A DNA stretch of 7,665 nucleotides, taken from positions 15,197-22,861 of the forward strand of contig SUUF01000011.1 of the NCBI GenBank assembly GCA_015062635.1, read 5' to 3'. Positions 7,174 through 7,665 of the stretch are shown here, piece after piece (position 1 is the first letter of the stretch; each line of letters opens with the position of its first letter). The notes under the pieces were generated by a model. It was given only the letters and a program-made list of their open reading frames with translations, ran no database searches and was not told the DNA's origin. Made by a program: the position numbers and the translations under genes. Source of the DNA: Coriobacteriaceae bacterium (GTDB taxonomy: Bacteria > Actinomycetota > Coriobacteriia > Coriobacteriales > Eggerthellaceae).

Positions 7174-7272
7174 CTCGGACCACGACGCTTCTGGATGTCG
7201 CGCTCGGGCTGCGACGCTCCGTGTCAGTGCAACGTTCCCTCGTAGCCTTCGTAACATCACGCACGCCCGCCC

Positions 7273-7291
7273 GGTGCAGAGGGACTGCACC
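7273..7291. other. Hairpin in the third tandem unit
   Basis: GGTGCAG (7273-7279) pairs with CTGCACC (7285-7291) around loop AGGGA. Relative to the second unit, C has become T on the left and G has become A on the right, which keeps the stem. A second small stem, GGAGC (7295-7299) with GCTCC (7305-7309), follows. Confidence 0.5.
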
Positions 7292-7358
7292 CTCGGAGCA
7301 CGAAGCTCCTGGATGTTGCGTACGGGCTGGGACACTCTGTGCCGTTCTTCCGGGTTGC

Positions 7359-7578
7359 GCCAAAAAATTGCAGGCATGAACTCCGTGCAGGAAAACGGGC
7401 CAGAAAAGCCAAAATATTGCAGGTATGCACTGTGCCACCCAGAGCTCGCGCCAAATATTTGCAGGTATGCACTGCCTCAAGGGCCCGGAACGCCAATTAT
7501 TTACAGGTATGAACTCATACCTGCAATATTTTGGCGCCCAACCCGGCTGCACACAGTGCATACCTGCAATACTTTGGC
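7359..7578. repeat. Array of six 25-base motifs, four direct and two inverted
   Basis: The motif is GCCAAAWTATTG followed by CAGGTATGMACTS. Plus-strand copies lie at 7359-7383, 7408-7432, 7450-7474 and 7492-7516; minus-strand copies at 7511-7535 and 7554-7578. Start-to-start distances are 49, 42 and 42 for the direct copies and 43 for the inverted pair. Copies 4 and 5 overlap head to head. The left half is AT-rich, in contrast to the surrounding GC-rich DNA, and the sequence between copies is unrelated. No gene is seen here. The layout looks like a set of protein-binding sites or a dispersed repeat cluster; iteron-like or CRISPR identities fit poorly. Confidence 0.8.
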
Positions 7579-7628
7579 GAAAATGTTCCGCGACGTTGCA
7601 CGGCGGGTTGGGCCGTGGTTCTAAATTG

Positions 7629-7657
7629 CCCCGCCACAGCTGGTGGTTGGGACGGGG
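7629..7657. other. Hairpin near the right edge
   Basis: CCCCG (7629-7633) pairs with CGGGG (7653-7657), and CCAC (7634-7637) with GTGG (7643-7646) around loop AGCTG, leaving a six-base bulge TTGGGA. The window ends eight bases later, so I cannot tell whether this belongs to the leader of a following gene. Confidence 0.35.
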
Positions 7658-7665
7658 GAGATTTC

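Larger units (their letters stand above)
7070..7345. repeat. Degenerate tandem repeat block, three units
   Basis: A 22-base core starting GCGTGCCCGCCCGG is identical at 7070-7091 and 7145-7166 and has a diverged copy from 7261 (GCACGCCCGCCCGGTGCAG). A 31-base segment starting ACGTTCCCTCGTAG is identical at 7116-7146 and 7232-7262. The first unit is 75 bases long, the second 116, as if the first had lost about 41 bases. The stretch after each core (7174-7235 and 7292-7345) is also similar between units two and three. Many overlapping frames are open on both strands, but none resembles a known protein, and the repetition explains them. A multi-copy intergenic element is the most likely identity. 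Confidence 0.65.

Noticed and set aside
7058..7561. 167-codon minus-strand frame through the repeat region, with recurring peptides such as QCIPAIFW
   Set aside because: The peptide repetition comes from the DNA motif copies. Several other frames are open over the same bases, and there is no ribosome site or domain.
7359..7578. CRISPR array
   Set aside because: The 25-base units are degenerate, the gaps are only 17-24 bases, the orientation flips, two units overlap, and no cas gene is present.
7359..7578. Plasmid-type iteron origin
   Set aside because: No replication initiator gene is present, the context is chromosomal housekeeping genes, and the units are inverted and spaced.
7600..7665. 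Start of a T-box or riboswitch leader at the right edge
   Set aside because: Only one bulged hairpin is visible. No specifier, T-box consensus or known aptamer core can be seen before the window ends.

Overview
The window is high-GC bacterial chromosome with three complete housekeeping genes, all on the plus strand: pth (peptidyl-tRNA hydrolase), a very long recJ with a RecQ-like helicase fused behind the nuclease, and rel (bifunctional (p)ppGpp synthetase/hydrolase). The GC-rich codon use, the recJ-rel adjacency and the oversized RecJ suggest an actinobacterium, most likely class Coriobacteriia (Eggerthella/Gordonibacter/Adlercreutzia-like). That placement is inference from family knowledge; no taxonomic marker such as rRNA is present.

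Layout: 1-117 is intergenic, with a short palindromic repeat near the left edge and a ribosome binding site for pth. pth (118-675) is followed by a nested hairpin with a T-run that looks like an intrinsic terminator (704-755). The rest of the 334-base pth-recJ gap holds two ~40-base hairpin repeats with a conserved loop and a weak promoter-like -10. recJ-helicase (1010-4381) and rel (4386-6794) are four bases apart, with the rel Shine-Dalgarno inside the end of recJ, so they are almost certainly one transcript with possible translational coupling.

The last 871 bases (6795-7665) hold no convincing gene but are full of repeats: a 29-base perfect palindrome, a second hairpin, a degenerate tandem repeat (units 75 and 116 bases apart) whose stem shows a compensatory change, and six copies of a 25-base AT-containing motif. 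Four copies are direct and two inverted, and neighbours within each orientation group are mostly 42-43 bases apart.

Functionally, pth recycles stalled peptidyl-tRNA, RecJ-helicase would unwind and degrade 5'-ended single strands in repair, and Rel sets the stringent-response alarmone. The best candidates for something under-described are the RecJ-helicase fusion and its tail, and the evenly spaced 25-base motif array.
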